Below are positions 8,364-16,340 of a stretch of DNA of 64,000 bases, piece after piece. The DNA is from Asticcacaulis benevestitus DSM 16100 = ATCC BAA-896 (GTDB lineage: Bacteria > Pseudomonadota > Alphaproteobacteria > Caulobacterales > Caulobacteraceae), in NCBI RefSeq assembly GCF_000376105.1, contig NZ_AQWM01000005.1, positions 1-64,000 on the forward strand, given 5' to 3'. Position numbers and translations under genes: made by a program. The notes under the pieces were generated by a model that saw only the letters and a program-made list of their open reading frames with translations, was not told where the DNA came from and ran no database searches. How positions within the stretch are numbered: the stretch's first letter is position 1; the number at the start of each line of letters is the position of its first letter.

Positions 8364-10189
8364 CAGTCATTTTCCTTATCAATATCAGGGCGTTCGTCTT
8401 CGGGCACAATCGGCTCGATCTCGACGACCACGGGTTTTGGCTTGGCGCGAACGGCGGTAATTTCCGCGCCGGGGAAGGTTTGCAGCACTTGCGCCACGAA
8501 GGGATTGGCCTGCAGGCGCGCCTTGGCAGCGTCCCGTTCGCGGCTATCACGCTCCATGATGGTTTCGGCACCGCCGCCGCCCTCGGTGGCGATCAGCCAG
8601 CGCTGGCCGGTCCATTCGCGCAGCTTCATCGACAGCTTGCGCACCAGATCGCCGGGGGCATTGGGCGCGGGTTCAAAGGTGATCGCGCCGGGCCGGAAAG
8701 CGACCAGCCGTACGAAGCGCTCGACATCGACGCGCAGGCCGATATCGCGCTTATCTGAGATCAGTTGCAGCACCTCCTCGAAGGTCTGCGGATTAGGAAT
8801 GGCCTGTTGCACGGGCCGCATCTGCACCGCCGTGGCACCACGCGCCGAAGCGCCGCCGCCCGGTCCGGAAGGCGCACTACCGGGTGCATTGGGCACCAGC
8901 GGTTCGCCGCTTTGCAGGCGCTTCATCAGCACTTCAGGCCCCGGCAGGTCGGCGGCATAGCACAGCCGCACCAGCGCCATTTCAAAGGCCGCGCAGGCAT
9001 CGGGCGCACGGCGCAATTCTTCAAACGCCTTGAGCATAAGAGTCCACAAGCGGCTGAGCGTGCCGGCGGAAAGCTGCGAACCGAGCGCCGTGACGCGCAT
9101 GGCCTGCGCCTTGGGCAGGCGCGTGGCGTCGGCGCCGAGGATCTTGGCCACGCTCGTGGCGTGGGCGTATTCAAGCATATCGCCCATGATCTGCGACGGA
9201 TCGGCGCCGAAACCATAGAGCGTGCGGAAGGCCAGCAGGGCCTCGCTCATCTGACCGGAAATGATGTTTTCGAACAGAGACAGCGTGGCGCCACGATCGG
9301 CCAGACCCAGCATATCGCGCACCACTTCGGCGCTGGTGATCTCGCCGGCGCTGCCCTGCACCAGCGCCTGATCGAGCAGGGAAAGGCCATCGCGCACCGA
9401 GCCTTCGGCGGCGCGGGCGATGAGCGCCACGGCATCAGGGTCGATCTTCACGCCTTCAAGGCCGCAGATCTTTTCGAGATGCGGATTGAGGGTTTCCGGC
9501 TCGACGCGACGCAGATCGAAACGCTGGCAGCGCGACAGGATGGTGACCGGCACCTTGCGGATTTCGGTCGTGGCGAAGATGAACTTGGCGTGGGGCGGCG
9601 GCTCTTCCAGCGTTTTCAACAGCGCGTTGAAGGCGCCGGTGGAGAGCATGTGCACTTCGTCGATGACGTAGACCTTGTAGCGCGCCTCGACCGGTGCATA
9701 GCGCACGGATTCGAGCAGATCGCGCATGGCGTCAACACCTGTGCGCGAGGCGGCGTCAAGTTCGAGAACGTCGATATGGCGGCCTTCGATGATGGCCTGG
9801 CAATGGATGCCCATGACCGACAGATCGACGCTGGGGCCATGCACCGTGTCGCTCTCATAGTTGAGGGCGCGGGCCAACAGGCGGGCGGTCGTGGTCTTGC
9901 CGACGCCGCGCACGCCGGTCAGCATGAAGGCGTGGGCGATACGGCCGGCGGTGAAGGCGTTGGTCAGGGTGCGGACCATCGCTTCCTGACCGATCAGGTC
10001 CTCGAAGGTGCGCGGGCGATATTTGCGCGCCAAAACCGTATAGGCCTCCGATTTCTCGATCGGCTTGGCCACGGCGATGGGTGCGGGCACAGGGCCGCCG
10101 CCGAACATGTCATCGGTGGCGTCATCGCGCTCCGGAATGTCTATTTCCGCGGCGGCAAAGGGATCATCGAGGTCGGGATGTTCGGACAT
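8363..10189 (-). CDS. dnaX: DNA polymerase III subunit gamma/tau
   Basis: The clamp-loader ATPase, 608 aa. Walker A is GVRGVGKTTTARLLA, Walker B/DExx is YVIDEVHML, and the sensor-1/SRC region is FIFATTEIRKVP followed by SRCQRFDLRR. The zinc module usually seen after Walker A (four Cys) is degenerate: residues around NYESDTVHGPSV...GIHCQAI keep one Cys. Domain III is followed by a Gly/Ala/Ser-rich tract (~residues 450-475) and a tau-specific C-terminus. No slippery heptamer was seen; in Caulobacter the gamma form is known to arise by ClpXP processing, and the same could hold here (inference). Confidence 0.96.
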   Translation of the reverse strand: MSEHPDLDDPFAAAEIDIPERDDATDDMFGGGPVPAPIAVAKPIEKSEAYTVLARKYRPRTFEDLIGQEAMVRTLTNAFTAGRIAHAFMLTGVRGVGKTTTARLLARALNYESDTVHGPSVDLSVMGIHCQAIIEGRHIDVLELDAASRTGVDAMRDLLESVRYAPVEARYKVYVIDEVHMLSTGAFNALLKTLEEPPPHAKFIFATTEIRKVPVTILSRCQRFDLRRVEPETLNPHLEKICGLEGVKIDPDAVALIARAAEGSVRDGLSLLDQALVQGSAGEITSAEVVRDMLGLADRGATLSLFENIISGQMSEALLAFRTLYGFGADPSQIMGDMLEYAHATSVAKILGADATRLPKAQAMRVTALGSQLSAGTLSRLWTLMLKAFEELRRAPDACAAFEMALVRLCYAADLPGPEVLMKRLQSGEPLVPNAPGSAPSGPGGGASARGATAVQMRPVQQAIPNPQTFEEVLQLISDKRDIGLRVDVERFVRLVAFRPGAITFEPAPNAPGDLVRKLSMKLREWTGQRWLIATEGGGGAETIMERDSRERDAAKARLQANPFVAQVLQTFPGAEITAVRAKPKPVVVEIEPIVPEDERPDIDKEND

Positions 10190-10371
10190 GACTTCTATAT
10201 AGGGGCTTTTTGCACAGGCGTCACCACAATGCGCGATTCTTCAACAGGTGCAATTGTTGGGCAATGTAAGGATATCTAGCCATCCGGCGCTTGAGGCAAG
10301 CACAAGGTGCGCCCGAGCCGTTGCGAGGAGCCATGCGGCGTCTGAGCTAAATCACGCTGCGCTGCGCGCAG

Positions 10372-10462
10372 GGTGAGACGACTGACCCGAAGGTGAATTC
10401 GTTGTGGCTGCTGCCTTCCGGCCCTGACCAAGTTGGCGAGGCCTCCGCCCAGTCGTCTCGCG
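10372..10462 (-). ncRNA. ffs: Signal recognition particle RNA (4.5S type)
   Basis: On the reverse strand the conserved SRP core reads GGTCAGGGCCGGAAGGCAGC, matching the apical Ffh-binding loop (GGTCAGG..CGGAAGGNAGCAGCC). The ends pair: GAGACGACT (10375-10383) with AGTCGTCTC (10451-10459), giving the long hairpin of a small bacterial SRP RNA of about 90 nt. It targets membrane proteins with Ffh. It lies upstream of dnaX on the same strand, a frequent location in alphaproteobacteria. The exact ends are estimated from the outer stem. Confidence 0.93.
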
Positions 10463-10531
10463 GCCTATATGCGTATTTTTCGTGACCATTGCAAGAGGGG
10501 ATTTTTGCGGTCAGATTGAGCCCTTAAGACG

Positions 10532-10671
10532 TAAGAAACCTCACCACCATTGCGCTTCGCTTATGGTCCCCCTCCCCAGCTATGCCCGGGAGGTATAAGA
10601 AAATAGTTCCTCCCCGCTTGTCGGGGAGGGGGACCGCGCCTCACTTGAGGCGTGGTGGTGGGTTATCTTGC
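10532..10671. repeat. GC-rich palindromic intergenic repeat, copy 2 (full unit)
   Basis: A large imperfect palindrome: left blocks AAGAAACCTCACCACC, GGTCCCCCTCCCC and GGGAGGTATAAG, then the reverse-complement blocks CTCCCCGCTTGTCGGGGAG, GGGGGACCGCGCC and GGCGTGGTGGTGGGTT. The outer arms (CCTCACCACC and GGTGGTGGGTT) pair. Its right end reaches almost to the start of the following GH13 gene, so a TTG at 10668 lying within the repeat is not a credible start. Confidence 0.85.
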
Positions 10672-10694
10672 TGATCCTGACAGGAAACATGCCC

Positions 10695-12329
10695 ATGCCG
10701 CTGCCCACCGAAACCACACCGAACGGCTATGTAAAACGCTGGTGGAAGGAGGCTGTCGTCTATCAGGTCTATCCACGCTCATTTTATGACAGCAATGGCG
10801 ACGGCATCGGCGACCTTCGCGGCATCATCGAAAAGCTCGACCATATCAAGGGGCTGGGCGTCGATGTCATCTGGCTGTCGCCGCATTTCGACAGCCCCAA
10901 TGCCGATAATGGCTATGATATCCGCGAATACCGCAAGGTCGGGGCCGAGTTTGGCACCATGCAGGATTTCGATGACCTGCTGACGGCGATCAAGGCCGCT
11001 GGCATGAGGCTGATCATCGACCTGGTGGTCAACCATACCTCCGATGAGCATGAATGGTTTGTCGAAAGCCGATCGTCATATAACAATCCCAAGCGCGACT
11101 ATTACATCTGGTCGGAGCATAAACCGAATGACTGGCCGTCGATCTTCGGCGGCCCGGCATGGACGCAAAGTCCTGGCGGCGACTGGTATCTCCATCTGTT
11201 CGACCCGAAACAGCCCGATCTCAACTGGGATAACCCTGAAGTGCGCGTCGAGGTTTACGACATCATGCGCTTCTGGCTCGACAAGGGCGTCGATGGCTTC
11301 CGCATGGATGTTATCCCTTTTATTTCCAAAGATAAAACCTTCCCGAACCTGCCGGAAGACTTACGCGCCAAGCCGCAATATCTCTATACCACCGGCCCGC
11401 ATGTGCATGATTATCTGCATGAGATGAACACCGAGGTTCTTCAGCAGTACGATGTGATGACAGTCGGCGAAGCTTTCGGCGTGACGCTGCAGGATACGCC
11501 GAAATTCGTCGACGAGCGGCGGCAGGAACTCGACATGGTGTTCCAGTTCGCGGCGGTTGAGGTCGATCGCGGACCCGATGGCCGCTGGAAGCCCTGGACC
11601 TTGCCGCAGCTCAAGGCGGTCTTCACAAGGCAGGACAAGGCGCTCGATCACCACGGCTGGCCGACCATGTTCCTCAGCAATCATGATAATCCGCGCATCG
11701 TGTCGCGCTATGGCGACGACAGGCCTGAGTGGCGCGAAAAATCGGCCATGCTGCTGGCGACGCTGATCCTGACCATGAAGGGCACGCCCTTTATCTATCA
11801 GGGCGATGAGTTGGGCCTGACCAACCGCACCTTCACCCATATCGACCAGTTCAACGATCTATGGACGAAAAACGCGTGGCAGGATGAGGTGGAAAACGGA
11901 CCATGTTCGGAAGCCGATTTTTTCGCCAACCAGAACAAGGTCAGCCGCGATCACGCACGGATGCCAATGCCCTGGACGGCGCAGGGCGGCTTTACGACCG
12001 GGCAAGCGTGGTTCGCGCTCAATCCGAACTTTACCGAGATCAATGCCGAAAGCAGCCAGACGATCTATCGCTTCTACGCCGATCTGATTGCCCTGCGCCA
12101 CGCCGAACCCGCCTTGGTCTATGGCGATTACAGCGATCTGGCGCCGGCGCATCCGCATCTTTTCACCTATACGCGCACCTTGGGCGACACGACGTTTTTG
12201 ATCTGCCTCAATTTTTCCGTTGAGATTACGGCCTTCGAGAGCGGCGTTGAATCGGAACCTGTGCTGAGTAACTACGCCTCGCCTTTCGGCCCTATGCGCG
12301 GCTGGGAAGCGCGGATCTATAAGGTTTGA
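10695..12329 (+). CDS. GH13 alpha-glucosidase / oligo-1,6-glucosidase-like enzyme
   Basis: 544 aa (beta/alpha)8-barrel hydrolase, apparently cytoplasmic (no signal peptide). The four GH13 regions are present: I DLVVNHTSDEH, II GFRMDVIPF with the nucleophile Asp, III TVGEAFGV with the acid Glu, and IV FLSNHDNPR. The N-terminus (WWKEAVVYQVYPRSFYDSNGDG) places it with oligosaccharide alpha-glucosidases rather than endo-amylases. The ATG at 10695 is chosen because AGGAA lies 8 bases upstream; an ATG six bases earlier is too close. Stand-alone gene; no transporter or regulator beside it. Confidence 0.9.
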   Translation: MPLPTETTPNGYVKRWWKEAVVYQVYPRSFYDSNGDGIGDLRGIIEKLDHIKGLGVDVIWLSPHFDSPNADNGYDIREYRKVGAEFGTMQDFDDLLTAIKAAGMRLIIDLVVNHTSDEHEWFVESRSSYNNPKRDYYIWSEHKPNDWPSIFGGPAWTQSPGGDWYLHLFDPKQPDLNWDNPEVRVEVYDIMRFWLDKGVDGFRMDVIPFISKDKTFPNLPEDLRAKPQYLYTTGPHVHDYLHEMNTEVLQQYDVMTVGEAFGVTLQDTPKFVDERRQELDMVFQFAAVEVDRGPDGRWKPWTLPQLKAVFTRQDKALDHHGWPTMFLSNHDNPRIVSRYGDDRPEWREKSAMLLATLILTMKGTPFIYQGDELGLTNRTFTHIDQFNDLWTKNAWQDEVENGPCSEADFFANQNKVSRDHARMPMPWTAQGGFTTGQAWFALNPNFTEINAESSQTIYRFYADLIALRHAEPALVYGDYSDLAPAHPHLFTYTRTLGDTTFLICLNFSVEITAFESGVESEPVLSNYASPFGPMRGWEARIYKV

Positions 12330-12375
12330 CAGCCTATACTTGGCTTTGCGGCGCATCTGTGCGATAGCGTGCGCC

Positions 12376-13434
12376 ATGAAAGATCCCGTTTCCGATACCC
12401 TGTTCCTGCCGCTCATCGAAGAGCTGATCGACCTGCCCGAGCAAGGCCAAATCCTTTTCCTGCGCGCCCGCCTGAGCGATGCGCTCATGGACCTGCCGCG
12501 TGAAAAATTCGTCTGTGACCAGAGCTTCAAGCCGGCGCATGATATCCTGGAGCGCGCCGGTTTCGCGCTCAATGACGGCGATGGCGAAACCTATCCCCTG
12601 ACCCTGGTGCTGCCGCCGCGTCAGCGCGAAGAATACCGCGCCCTGCTGGCGCGCGCCGTGCTATCGACGCAAGCTGGCGGCATCGTCATGGCCGCGGTCT
12701 CGAACAACGAAGGCGCCAAGACGGTCGAGAACGATCTCAAGGCGCTGGCCGGCCATGTCAGCAGCCTGTCGAAGAACAAATGCCGCGTTTTCTGGGCGCG
12801 CCTCGATGATCGCCGCGATGCTGACCTGATCGCCGACTGGTCGCAGTTCGATGCGCCGCGCACCATCGAGAATGGCCGCTTCGCCAGCCGCCCCGGCCTT
12901 TTCGCCTGGGACCATCTCGACGCCGGCTCGAAGCTTCTGGTCGATAACATGCCGACCAACCTCAAGGGCAAGGTGGCCGATCTCGGCGCCGGTTTCGGCT
13001 ATCTCTGCGATGAAGTCCTGACGAAAAATCCGGCCATTACCCATGTCGATGTTATCGAGGCGGAAAAGCGCGCGCTCGACATGGCGCGGCAAAATCTGGC
13101 CGCGCACGGCGACCGCGTCAGTTTCCATTGGGCCGACGCCACCAAGCCCCTGCCCGATCTCTACGACGCCATCATCACCAACCCGCCCTTCCATATCACC
13201 GATCGCTCGGACCGCCACGATGTCGGCAAGGCCTTCATCACCTCGGCCGCCAAGGCGCTCAATTCCGGCGGTCAGTTGTGGCTGGTGGCCAATCGTCACC
13301 TGCCCTACGAGGAAACCCTGAAGGTTGCCTTCAAGAGCGTCAACGCCATTGCCGAGAACGGCTATTTCAAGGTCTTCCGCGCCGTAGGCCCCAAGGGCAA
13401 GACCAAGACCTACGCAGAATTGGACGACCAGTGA
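12376..13434 (+). CDS. RsmC/RlmG-like class I methyltransferase
   Basis: 352 aa. The C-terminal half is a SAM-dependent methyltransferase: motif I VADLGAGFGYLCDEV, an acidic end of strand 2 (HVDVIEAEKRALD), and the N6/N2 base-methylation motif NPPFH (ITNPPFHITDRSDRHDVG). The N-terminal half is the degenerate duplicate domain typical of RsmC, which methylates G1207 of 16S rRNA. The ATG at 12376 is used because upstream codons begin only with TTG and are poorly conserved in style. The stop overlaps the GTG of the next gene by 4 nt, so the two RNA-modification genes are coupled. Confidence 0.85.
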   Translation: MKDPVSDTLFLPLIEELIDLPEQGQILFLRARLSDALMDLPREKFVCDQSFKPAHDILERAGFALNDGDGETYPLTLVLPPRQREEYRALLARAVLSTQAGGIVMAAVSNNEGAKTVENDLKALAGHVSSLSKNKCRVFWARLDDRRDADLIADWSQFDAPRTIENGRFASRPGLFAWDHLDAGSKLLVDNMPTNLKGKVADLGAGFGYLCDEVLTKNPAITHVDVIEAEKRALDMARQNLAAHGDRVSFHWADATKPLPDLYDAIITNPPFHITDRSDRHDVGKAFITSAAKALNSGGQLWLVANRHLPYEETLKVAFKSVNAIAENGYFKVFRAVGPKGKTKTYAELDDQ

Positions 13435-14135
13435 AGCTCATCAAGCGGCTCGCCAATCTGGGCTATGGCTCGCGCAAGGAGATGCAAAAGCTCATCCGCA
13501 TGGGCGCCATCACCGATGCGGCCGGTTCGCCGCTCGATGACGATTCCGATACGGCCCACGCCGATATACGTTACAAGGGCCGCCCGCTTGATCCAGATTT
13601 CGGCATGGTGCTGCTGATGCACAAGCCGACCGGCTATGTCTGCTCGCTCAAGGATCGCGGTCAACTGGTCTATGAACTCCTGCCGGCGCGCTTCGCCGAG
13701 CGCAAGCCGGTGCTCTCAAGCATCGGCAGGCTTGATGCCGATACCTCCGGCCTGCTGCTGTTCACCGATGACGGCGATTATCTGCACAAGATCATCTCAC
13801 CGAAAAACCACGTCGCCAAGATCTACGAAGTGACCTGCGCCCGTCCACTGGAACCGCATTATGGCACGGTTTTCGCGGCGGGTACGCTCGTTCTGGAAAA
13901 CGAGAAGGATGCGCTGAAGCCGGCTTTTCTGGACGTGACCGGCGAAAAAGCCGCGCGCCTGACGCTCTATGAAGGCCGCTATCATCAGGTGCGCCGCATG
14001 TTCGCCGCCGTGGGCAACCACGTCGAAACCCTGCATCGTGCCAAGATGGGGCCGCTGACGCTGGGCGATCTCAAGCCCGGCAAGTGGCGGCTTCTGAGCG
14101 CGGCTGAGGCGCAAGGGCTGCTGATACAGTCCTGA
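13431..14135 (+). CDS. RsuA-family 16S rRNA pseudouridine synthase
   Basis: 234 aa with a short S4 RNA-binding segment at the N-terminus (KLIKRLANLGYGSRKEMQKL) followed by the RsuA/RluB/RluE/RluF catalytic domain. The catalytic Asp is in SIGRLDADTSGLLLFTDDG, and YEGRYHQVRRMFAAVG is the second conserved block. Start is GTG within the GTGA overlap with the upstream methyltransferase stop. RsuA makes pseudouridine 516 of 16S rRNA; the exact target here is inferred. The gene ends 3 bp from the convergent aguB. Confidence 0.88.
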   Translation: MKLIKRLANLGYGSRKEMQKLIRMGAITDAAGSPLDDDSDTAHADIRYKGRPLDPDFGMVLLMHKPTGYVCSLKDRGQLVYELLPARFAERKPVLSSIGRLDADTSGLLLFTDDGDYLHKIISPKNHVAKIYEVTCARPLEPHYGTVFAAGTLVLENEKDALKPAFLDVTGEKAARLTLYEGRYHQVRRMFAAVGNHVETLHRAKMGPLTLGDLKPGKWRLLSAAEAQGLLIQS

Positions 14136-14138
14136 CGC

Positions 14139-15020
14139 CTACGCCGGACGCGGGCTGGCCAGCGCGGTATAAAGTTCCGGGCGGCGATCGCGGAAGAAGC
14201 CCCACGCGGCGCGGTGGGTGTTGAGGTAATCGAGGTCGAACTCGGCGACCAGCACGCCCTCTTCTTTCGCACCAAATTCGGATACCTTGTCACCGCGGTT
14301 GTTGGCGATGAAGCTATGGCCGTAGAAGGTCTGACCGGCACCATTCTGCGGTGAGATCAGGCTCTCGGTGCCGATACGATTCGAGGCGATCACCGGCATG
14401 ACATTGGCGACGGCATGGCCCTGCATGATACGCTGCCAGGGCGCGGCGGTATCCAGTTCGGAATCGTGCGGTTCGGAACCGATGGCGGTCGGGTACATCA
14501 GGATTTCCGCGCCCTGCAAGGCCATGGCGCGCGCCGCTTCGGGATACCACTGATCCCAGCAGATGCCGACGCCGACCTTGGCGAATTTCGTATCCCAGAC
14601 CTTGAAACCGGTATCACCGGGGCGGAAATAGTACTTTTCCTGATAACCGGGACCATCGGGGATATGGCTCTTGCGATAGACGCCCATCAAGGTGCCGTCG
14701 GCGTCGATCATGACCAGCGAATTGAAATAGTGCGGGCCTTCCTTCTCGTAGATCGAGGTGGGGATGACCACACCCAGTTCCTGCGCCAGCTTTTGCATGG
14801 CCAGAACCGCCGGGTGTTCGCGCCACGGGAAGGCGGTTGAAAACCACTTTTCTTCCTGGCTGACACAGAAATATTCACCCTGGAACAGTTCGGACGGCAG
14901 GATGATCTGCGCGCCCTTGCCGGCGGCTTCGCGCACGAAGGCTTCGGTCTTGGCGATGTTGGCGGCCATATCCGAACCGTAGGAGGTCTGGATGGCGGCG
15001 ACAGAAACAGTACGGGTCAT
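14139..15020 (-). CDS. aguB: N-carbamoylputrescine amidase
   Basis: 293-aa nitrilase-superfamily enzyme that hydrolyses N-carbamoylputrescine to putrescine. The catalytic Glu is in LPSELFQGEYF, the Lys in VYRKSHIPDGPGYQEKYYF, and the nucleophile Cys in VGVGICWDQWYPE. The ATG at 15020 has GGAG at a good distance; 21 further in-frame codons upstream were rejected. Its neighbour aguA makes the substrate, so the pair completes the agmatine route to putrescine. Confidence 0.93.
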   Translation of the reverse strand: MTRTVSVAAIQTSYGSDMAANIAKTEAFVREAAGKGAQIILPSELFQGEYFCVSQEEKWFSTAFPWREHPAVLAMQKLAQELGVVIPTSIYEKEGPHYFNSLVMIDADGTLMGVYRKSHIPDGPGYQEKYYFRPGDTGFKVWDTKFAKVGVGICWDQWYPEAARAMALQGAEILMYPTAIGSEPHDSELDTAAPWQRIMQGHAVANVMPVIASNRIGTESLISPQNGAGQTFYGHSFIANNRGDKVSEFGAKEEGVLVAEFDLDYLNTHRAAWGFFRDRRPELYTALASPRPA

Positions 15021-15127
15021 GAGTTTACTCCGTTCCAAAATGCGACAAGTATTTTGGCAAGGCCGACCGGCCGCCGCGCCCAAAGAACGTTTCTGGTGCG
15101 CGTAAAGCCATACGGCGTTTGAGTTCT

Positions 15128-15159
15128 AAAAAAGCTTATTAAGGCTACGCCTTAATAAG
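15128..15159 (-). terminator. Hairpin with U-tract overlapping the aguA stop codon
   Basis: On the reverse strand CTTATTAAGGC, GTA, GCCTTAATAAG form a perfect 11-bp stem followed by C and six T. The aguA stop codon lies in the stem. The spacing and U-run fit an intrinsic terminator or attenuator between aguA and aguB, although the stem is AT-rich. Confidence 0.65.
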
Positions 15160-16176
15160 TGGCACTTGCTGGCTAATGCAGTGGAACGAACCACCGCCCG
15201 TGAGGATGGCGCGTGATGACAGACCGAGCACCTGGCGTTCCGGGAAGAGGCTTTGCAGAGCCTCCACCGCCAGTTCGCCGGGACGATCCTCATAGATCGG
15301 CACCACCACACAATCATTGGCGATCAGAAAGTTCATATGGGAGGCCGGAACGATTTCGCCATCCTCATCAAGAATTTCGCCGGGCGACGGAATACGCACG
15401 ACCTGCAAGGCCTGGCCGCGCGCGTCATGCTGGGTGGAAAGCAGTCGCGCCGTGGCGTCATAAACCTCGGCATTGGGGTCTTCGCGGCCAAAGGACACCG
15501 GACAGGCGACAACGCCTGGCGCCACAAAACGCGCCAGATTATCGACATGGCCATCGGTATGATCGTTCAGCAGGCCATCATCGAGCCAGATGACCTTGCG
15601 GATGCCGAGCGACTGGAACAGCGCCTCTTCGGCAAGGGATTGCGTCCAGCCGGGATTTCGGTTCGGATTGAGCAGGCACTGGCGCGTGGTGATCGCGGTG
15701 CCGTGGCCATCATGATCGAGCGCGCCGCCTTCGAGGATAAAATCCTGCAAGGTTTGCGGATAGCCATCGGCCTGGCTGATTTGCAGCGCAACCTCATCGT
15801 CGTGTTTCAGGTGATATTTGCCGCCCCAGCCATTGTTGAGAAAGCTGATCGGCAGGGCCTGATGAATGTCGTCGTCATCGGCATCATCGCTGACATAAAT
15901 AGGACCGGTATCACGAAACCAGATATCGCCGAACCGGCCATCGATAATTTCAAGCCGTTTGATATCGCCCAGCAATTCTTCGGCAGCTGCACGCGCCGCC
16001 TCGCCCATCACCATCAGCTTGACGTTTTCATCGCCGAGTTCGCACAGGGTGCGCGCCAGGGCGGCCACCTCGGCCTGCGCCGGAATCAGATCTTCCTGCC
16101 AGAGGTTTTCGTGACTGGGAAAGCCAAGCCAAAGAGCCTTGTGCGCTTCCCATTCCGCTGGAACACTACGTGTCAT
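15145..16176 (-). CDS. aguA: Agmatine deiminase
   Basis: 343-aa guanidino-group-modifying enzyme converting agmatine to N-carbamoylputrescine and ammonia. Typical blocks are PAEWEAHKALWLGFPSHENLW at the start, IWFRDTGPIYV, LEGGALDHDGHGTAI, the NDHTDGHVDNLARF substrate/catalytic segment, and the catalytic Cys near the C-terminus in GGGSFHCISQQVP. Upstream of aguB on the same strand with 124 bp between them and a terminator-like hairpin at its own stop. Confidence 0.95.
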   Translation of the reverse strand: MTRSVPAEWEAHKALWLGFPSHENLWQEDLIPAQAEVAALARTLCELGDENVKLMVMGEAARAAAEELLGDIKRLEIIDGRFGDIWFRDTGPIYVSDDADDDDIHQALPISFLNNGWGGKYHLKHDDEVALQISQADGYPQTLQDFILEGGALDHDGHGTAITTRQCLLNPNRNPGWTQSLAEEALFQSLGIRKVIWLDDGLLNDHTDGHVDNLARFVAPGVVACPVSFGREDPNAEVYDATARLLSTQHDARGQALQVVRIPSPGEILDEDGEIVPASHMNFLIANDCVVVPIYEDRPGELAVEALQSLFPERQVLGLSSRAILTGGGSFHCISQQVPLIKA

Positions 16177-16284
16177 TCTGAATATTCCCTACCGATTGGC
16201 CTCTACGATAACCATTCCGCTACGGCGCCGGCTGTGTGATTGGGCTATTAGCACAAGCCCTGCCGATTTGACCACCATTCCCAC

Positions 16285-16317
16285 AAAAAAACGGCCCCCG
16301 AAAAACGAGGGCCGTTC
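16285..16317 (-). terminator. Intrinsic terminator of the TonB-dependent receptor gene
   Basis: On the reverse strand AACGGCCCTCG, TTTT, CGGGGGCCGTT form a GC-rich stem, followed by a run of T (A-run at 16285-16290 on the + strand). It lies about 25 bases beyond the receptor stop codon. Confidence 0.85.
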
Positions 16318-16340
16318 TTGTGATCAAGAACTAATAAGAC

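Noticed and set aside
8363-9000. Programmed frameshift for a short DnaX
   Set aside because: No A-rich slippery heptamer on the coding strand in the relevant region.
8765-10279. 504-aa open frame on the + strand opposite dnaX
   Set aside because: Mirror frame created by codon bias; it has no start signal or family motif, and dnaX on the other strand is unmistakable.
10668-10694. TTG start for the GH13 gene
   Set aside because: Lies within the palindromic repeat; an ATG with a good binding site is 27 bases downstream.
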